From contig NZ_JARGEN010000012.1 in the NCBI RefSeq assembly GCF_029211125.1, forward strand, positions 1 through 43,744: DNA of 43,744 bases, read 5' to 3'. Source of the DNA: Curvibacter soli. GTDB taxonomy: Bacteria; Pseudomonadota; Gammaproteobacteria; Burkholderiales; Burkholderiaceae_C. The notes beneath the pieces were generated by a model. The model did not search any database and had not been told where the DNA came from. It worked only from the letters and a program-made list of their open reading frames with translations. Below, piece after piece: positions 40,311 to 43,744 of this stretch. The position numbers and the translations under genes are program-made. Position 1 is the first letter of the stretch; the number at the start of each line of letters is the position of its first letter.

Positions 40311-41864
40311 ATGGCCGAATCGATACAGCACGCGCCGCTGCAGGGAGCTGCCCGCGCATGGGGCACCGTCGCCCTTTCCGCGGCCACGTTCATGAACGTG
40401 CTCGACACCTCCATCGCCAATGTGTCGCTGCCTGCCATCGCGGGCGACCTGGGCGTGAGCCCCAACCAGGGCACCTGGGTCATCACCAGCTTCGCCGTGG
40501 CCAACGCCATCGCCGTGCCGCTCACGGGCTGGCTGTCGCAGCGCTTCGGCCAGGTACGGCTGTTCGTCGGCAGCGTGCTGCTGTTCGTGCTGGCCTCGTG
40601 GCTGTGCGGGCTGGCGCCCAGCATGGCCATGCTGATCGGCCTGCGCGCGCTGCAGGGCTTCGTGGCCGGACCGATGATCCCGCTGTCGCAGTCGCTGCTG
40701 CTGGCGAGCTACCCACGCGCGTTGGCGGGCCTGGCCATGGCCATGTGGGCCATGACCACGCTGGTCGCGCCGGTCATGGGGCCGCTGCTGGGCGGCTGGA
40801 TCACCGACAACATGACCTGGCCGTGGATCTTCTACATCAACATCCCCGTGGGAATGATCGCCGCGTTTGGCGCCTGGAGCATCTACCGCCACCGCGAAAG
40901 CACGGTGCGCAAGCTGCCCATCGACACCATGGGTCTGGCGCTGCTCGTGGTGTGGGTCGGGTCCATGCAGCTCATGCTCGACCTGGGCAAGGAGAACGAC
41001 TGGTTCCATTCGACCATGGTCGTCACGCTTGCGGTGGTGGCGGTGGTGGGCCTGCTGTTTTTCCTGGCCTGGGAGCTGACCGACAAGCACCCGGTCGTGG
41101 ACTTGTCGCTGTTCGCGCGGCGCAACTTCTGGACCGGCACGCTCGCCACTTCGGTGGGCTACGGCCTGTTTTTTGGCAACGTGGTGCTGCTGCCGCTGTG
41201 GCTGCAGCAGTACATGGGCTACACGGCCACCTGGGCCGGCATGGTCACGGCGCCGGTCGGGCTGCTGGCGCTGGTGCTCTCGCCCGTGGTGGGCAAGAAC
41301 ATCGGCAAGGTCGATCCGCGCCGCTTCGCCAGCTTCGCGTTCATCGTTTTCGCGCTGGTGCTGTGGATGCGCTCGCACTTCAACACGCAGGCCGATCTGA
41401 CCGCCATCCTCATCCCCACGGTGATCCAGGGCGTGGCCATGGCGTTCTTCTTCATCCCGCTGGTGACGATCACACTCTCGGGCCTGCCGCCCGACCGCAT
41501 TCCCTCGGCATCGGGGCTGTCCAACTTCACCCGCATCACCGCAGGCGCCGTGGGCACCTCCATCGCCACCACGGTGTGGGAAAACCGCGCCGCCATGCAC
41601 CATGCGCAACTGGCGGAAGCGGTGAGCCAGGGCAGTGCCAGCGCCGGCAGCGCGCTGGCCGGCTTGCAGGCCGGCGGCTTGAGCGCCGAGCAGGCGCTGG
41701 CGCAGGTGAACCGGCTCGTGGACCAGCAGGCGTTCATGCTGGCCGCCAACGACGTGTTCTTCGCGTCGGCGGCGATCTTCGTGCTGCTGATCCCGCTGGT
41801 GTGGCTGTCGCACCCGCTGCGCGGCCGGGCGGGCGGCAGCGAGGCTGCCGCGGGCGCGCATTGA
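40311..41864 (+). CDS. emrB: EmrB-type MFS drug efflux transporter, DHA2 family
   Basis: The 517-residue product has about 14 helices and DHA2 landmarks: FMNVLDTSIANVSLPAIAGD in helix 1, VITSFAVANAIAVPLTGWLS, the loop motif near QRFGQVRLF, and the antiporter region around APVMGPLLGGWI. It would export hydrophobic toxic compounds using the proton gradient. It is the last gene of the marR-efflux operon; a strong hairpin follows 26 bases after the stop. Confidence 0.94.
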   Translation: MAESIQHAPLQGAARAWGTVALSAATFMNVLDTSIANVSLPAIAGDLGVSPNQGTWVITSFAVANAIAVPLTGWLSQRFGQVRLFVGSVLLFVLASWLCGLAPSMAMLIGLRALQGFVAGPMIPLSQSLLLASYPRALAGLAMAMWAMTTLVAPVMGPLLGGWITDNMTWPWIFYINIPVGMIAAFGAWSIYRHRESTVRKLPIDTMGLALLVVWVGSMQLMLDLGKENDWFHSTMVVTLAVVAVVGLLFFLAWELTDKHPVVDLSLFARRNFWTGTLATSVGYGLFFGNVVLLPLWLQQYMGYTATWAGMVTAPVGLLALVLSPVVGKNIGKVDPRRFASFAFIVFALVLWMRSHFNTQADLTAILIPTVIQGVAMAFFFIPLVTITLSGLPPDRIPSASGLSNFTRITAGAVGTSIATTVWENRAAMHHAQLAEAVSQGSASAGSALAGLQAGGLSAEQALAQVNRLVDQQAFMLAANDVFFASAAIFVLLIPLVWLSHPLRGRAGGSEAAAGAH

Positions 41865-41889
41865 TGCATTGACGATTGGCGCAAAAATA

Positions 41890-41923
41890 GGGGCGGTGTC
41901 GGCGCTGAACCGTACACCGCCCC
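41890..41923. terminator. Strong 10-bp hairpin after emrB, T-run on the minus-strand side
   Basis: GGGGCGGTGT (41890-41899) and ACACCGCCCC (41914-41923) are perfect complements around a 14-base loop. In the emrB direction no T-run follows. On the minus strand the stem is followed by CTATTTTTG, the usual form of an intrinsic terminator, so it would best stop leftward transcripts. It starts the 365-base non-coding stretch 41865-42229, which holds no convincing gene but several repeats listed separately. Confidence 0.65.
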
Positions 41924-42034
41924 AACTGGGGGAATGGCCGCTTGAACCGGCGCCTTTGCGGGGCTCGATCCGTGCGATGGATGCATCGTAGGCGGAGCGC
42001 CCGGGCGCGGGTATAGGAAGCACGCGCCGCACGG

Positions 42035-42052
42035 CGTAGGCCATGACCTACG
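42035..42052. repeat. Inverted repeat upstream of livG
   Basis: CGTAGG (42035-42040) and CCTACG (42047-42052) flank CCATGA, almost a perfect 18-base palindrome. It could be a regulator half-site pair. No function is shown by the sequence. Confidence 0.45.
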
Positions 42053-42087
42053 GCCATGCCGCCCATGGCTGACCCCTGTACGCCTGT

Positions 42088-42109
42088 GCGTATCTGACGC
42101 GTATCTGAC
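42088..42109 (+). repeat. Perfect 11-bp tandem direct repeat upstream of livG
   Basis: GCGTATCTGAC occurs twice with no gap (42088-42098 and 42099-42109), one helical turn apart. It ends 41 bases before the possible -10 of livG, a typical place for an activator bound as side-by-side monomers. Confidence 0.6.
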
Positions 42110-42150
42110 TCTAAGCGTTTCTCCCGGTGCGGGCGGCGCATGCGCGCCGT

Positions 42151-42156
42151 TAGGAT
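42151..42156 (+). promoter_or_regulatory. Possible -10 element of the livGF promoter
   Basis: TAGGAT lies 73 bases before the livG start. There is no good -35 16-18 bases upstream, so an activator-dependent promoter is one reading. A GGAG site precedes the GTG start further down. Confidence 0.3.
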
Positions 42157-42229
42157 GCAATGCAGCAAGATCAGGGGTGGGCGGGCTCGTGTGCCCGCTG
42201 CATGCGGCCGCACGCGGCCCGGAGACAAA

Positions 42230-43000
42230 GTGGAAGACGTCATTCTCGAAACGCAACGGCTGACCAAGGAATTCAAGGGCTTCACCGCCGTCAGCAACGT
42301 GGACTTGCGGGTGCGCCGCGGCTCCATCCATGCGCTCATCGGGCCGAACGGCGCGGGCAAGACCACGTGCTTCAACCTGCTCACCAAATTCCTGGAACCC
42401 ACTTCGGGCACCATCCGGTTCAACGGCATCGACATCACGCGCGAACGGCCGGCGCAGATCGCGCGACGCGGCGTGATCCGCTCGTTCCAGATCTCCGCGG
42501 TTTTCCCGCACCTCACGCTGCTGGAGAACGTGCGCGTGGGCCTGCAGCGCGGGCTGGGCATCACGTTCCAGTTCTGGCGCAGCGAACGCGTGCTGGACCA
42601 GCTCAACGCACGCGCCCGCGAACTGCTGGCCGAGGTGGGCCTGCATGACCTGGCCGACGAGTTGACGGTCAACCTGCCCTATGGCCGCAAGCGCGCGCTG
42701 GAGATTGCCACCACGCTGGCCATGGAGCCCGAACTGATGCTGCTCGACGAGCCCACGCAGGGCATGGGCCACGAGGACGTGGACCGCGTCACCCAGCTCA
42801 TCAAGAAGGTGTCGGCAGGCCGCACCATCCTGATGGTGGAGCACAACATGAGCGTGATCTCCACCATCGCCGACCGCATCACCGTGCTGCAGCGCGGCGC
42901 CATCCTGGCCGAGGGGCCGTATGCCGAGGTGTCGCGCAACCCGCAGGTGATGGAGGCCTACATGGGCACCACCGACGGCCAGTTGCAAGGGGCGCATTGA
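42230..43000 (+). CDS. livG: LivG-type ABC importer ATPase
   Basis: The 256-residue product matches the LivG/BraF ATPase of branched-chain amino-acid-type importers: Walker A GPNGAGKTT (Lys44), the Q-loop SFQIS, a signature LPYGRKRALEIA, Walker B LMLLDEPTQGMG and the H-loop VEHNM. The start is GTG 42230, with GGAG five bases upstream; the longer ATG frame (from 42140) has no domain and no ribosome site. It lies one base before livF. No permease or binding-protein gene is in the window, so the substrate is uncertain. Confidence 0.9.
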   Translation: MEDVILETQRLTKEFKGFTAVSNVDLRVRRGSIHALIGPNGAGKTTCFNLLTKFLEPTSGTIRFNGIDITRERPAQIARRGVIRSFQISAVFPHLTLLENVRVGLQRGLGITFQFWRSERVLDQLNARARELLAEVGLHDLADELTVNLPYGRKRALEIATTLAMEPELMLLDEPTQGMGHEDVDRVTQLIKKVSAGRTILMVEHNMSVISTIADRITVLQRGAILAEGPYAEVSRNPQVMEAYMGTTDGQLQGAH

Positions 43001-43001
43001 C

Positions 43002-43712
43002 ATGGCTGTCCCCGCACTCGAACTCAAGGGCCTGCAGGCCTGGTACGGCGAATCGCACGTGCTGCACGGCGTGGACATGGTGGTCCACCCCGGCGAGGTG
43101 GTCACGCTGCTGGGCCGCAACGGCGCGGGCCGCACCACCACCATGCGCGCCATCATGGGCCTGACCGGTGCGCGGCGCGGCTCGGTCAAGGTGAACGGGG
43201 TGGAGACCATCCACCTGCCCACCTACCGCATCGCGCACCTGGGCGTGGGCTACTGCCCGGAGGAGCGCGGCATCTTCTCCAGCCTGTCGTGCGAGGAGAA
43301 CCTGCTGCTGCCCCCGCGCCTCAAGGGCATGGGGTCGGGCATGTCGGTGGACGAGATCTACGCCATGTTCCCCAACCTGGCCGAGCGCCGCCACAGCCAG
43401 GGCACGCGCCTGTCGGGCGGCGAGCAGCAGATGCTGGCGGTGGCGCGCATCCTGCGCACCGGCGCCAAGCTCTTGTTGCTCGACGAAATATCCGAAGGGC
43501 TGGCCCCCGTCATCGTGCAGGCGCTGGCGCGCATGATCGTCATGCTGCGCGAGAAGGGCTACACCGTGGTGATGGTGGAGCAGAACTTCCGCTTCGCCGC
43601 GCCCCTGGCCGACCGCTTCTACGTCATGGAGCACGGCCAGATCGTCGAACGCTTCGACGCCTCGCAGCTCGAATCCAAGATGCCCGTCCTGAACCAGCTA
43701 CTGGGCGTGTAA
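43002..43712 (+). CDS. livF: LivF-type ABC importer ATPase with Arg in Walker A
   Basis: The 236-residue product matches LivF/BraG: LLGRNGAGRTTTMRAIMGL, LGVGYCPEERGIFSSLSCEENLL (in two parts), the signature LSGGEQQMLAVARIL, Walker B LLLLDEISEGLAP and the H-loop VEQNF. The Walker A Lys is replaced by Arg44 (codon CGC at 43131-43133). It pairs with LivG as the second ATPase of a heterodimeric importer. The 32 bases after it show no gene; permease genes, if linked, lie beyond the window. Confidence 0.9.
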   Translation: MAVPALELKGLQAWYGESHVLHGVDMVVHPGEVVTLLGRNGAGRTTTMRAIMGLTGARRGSVKVNGVETIHLPTYRIAHLGVGYCPEERGIFSSLSCEENLLLPPRLKGMGSGMSVDEIYAMFPNLAERRHSQGTRLSGGEQQMLAVARILRTGAKLLLLDEISEGLAPVIVQALARMIVMLREKGYTVVMVEQNFRFAAPLADRFYVMEHGQIVERFDASQLESKMPVLNQLLGV

Positions 43713-43744
43713 GCCTGGGCAGACAGCTTTTCTTTCCCCCACCC

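Noticed and set aside
42140-42229. Upstream ATG start for LivG
   Set aside because: The 30 extra residues match nothing expected, and a GGAG site fits the GTG at 42230.

Overview
The window reads as a chromosomal core segment of a high-GC betaproteobacterium in Burkholderiales, most likely Comamonadaceae (Acidovorax / Diaphorobacter / Comamonas type). This rests on the GC-rich codon use, an uninterrupted 14-gene nuoA-N operon preceded by tpiA-secG-tRNA-Leu, a DUF2818 gene directly after nuoN, a urease operon in the order ureD-A-J-B-C-E-F-G, and two short dispersed repeat families that I recall from this family. The genus is an inference. I see no phage, transposase, integrase, CRISPR array or recognisable defence island.

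Positions 1-6045 (minus strand) hold one tightly packed cluster: ribBA, ribH, nusB, an aminotransferase, ybgC, tolQ, tolR, tolA and the first codons of tolB. Several neighbours overlap by ATGA, so riboflavin synthesis, an antitermination factor and the Tol-Pal envelope machine probably share transcripts. RibBA has lost the zinc ligands of its GTP cyclohydrolase II half. Positions 6307-12548 (minus strand) hold the urease operon: structural subunits UreA, UreB and UreC, nickel/GTP chaperones UreD, UreE, UreF and UreG, a HupE/UreJ membrane protein, and a small exported protein at its head.

Positions 12679-18894 (plus strand) hold a second aminotransferase, rpsO and pnp with structured leaders, a quinone oxidoreductase, tpiA and secG. 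A tRNA-Leu(GAG) follows, then the whole respiratory complex I operon (19162-33554), a DUF2818 membrane protein, a NUDIX hydrolase and a DUF1178 protein.

Positions 35092-41864 centre on a divergent promoter at 36910-36989. An ABC exporter is read leftward; a MarR regulator, a NodT-type outer-membrane lipoprotein, an EmrA-type adaptor and an EmrB-type MFS pump are read rightward as a complete tripartite efflux operon. Both promoters are placed so that each mRNA would start at or within a few bases of the start codon, and a palindrome that looks like a MarR operator sits between the rightward -35 and -10. A 365-base non-coding stretch with several ordered repeats follows. The window closes with livG and livF, the two ATPases of a branched-chain amino-acid-type ABC importer; LivF has Arg in place of the Walker A Lys.

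The least conventional signals are small. One repeat family supplies the start codon of ureJ, the stop codon of ureB and an in-frame insert in the outer-membrane efflux protein. Others are mutually exclusive hairpins after rpsO, an 11-base homopolymer inside tolA, and the leaderless divergent efflux promoter. I found no convincing new multi-gene system.
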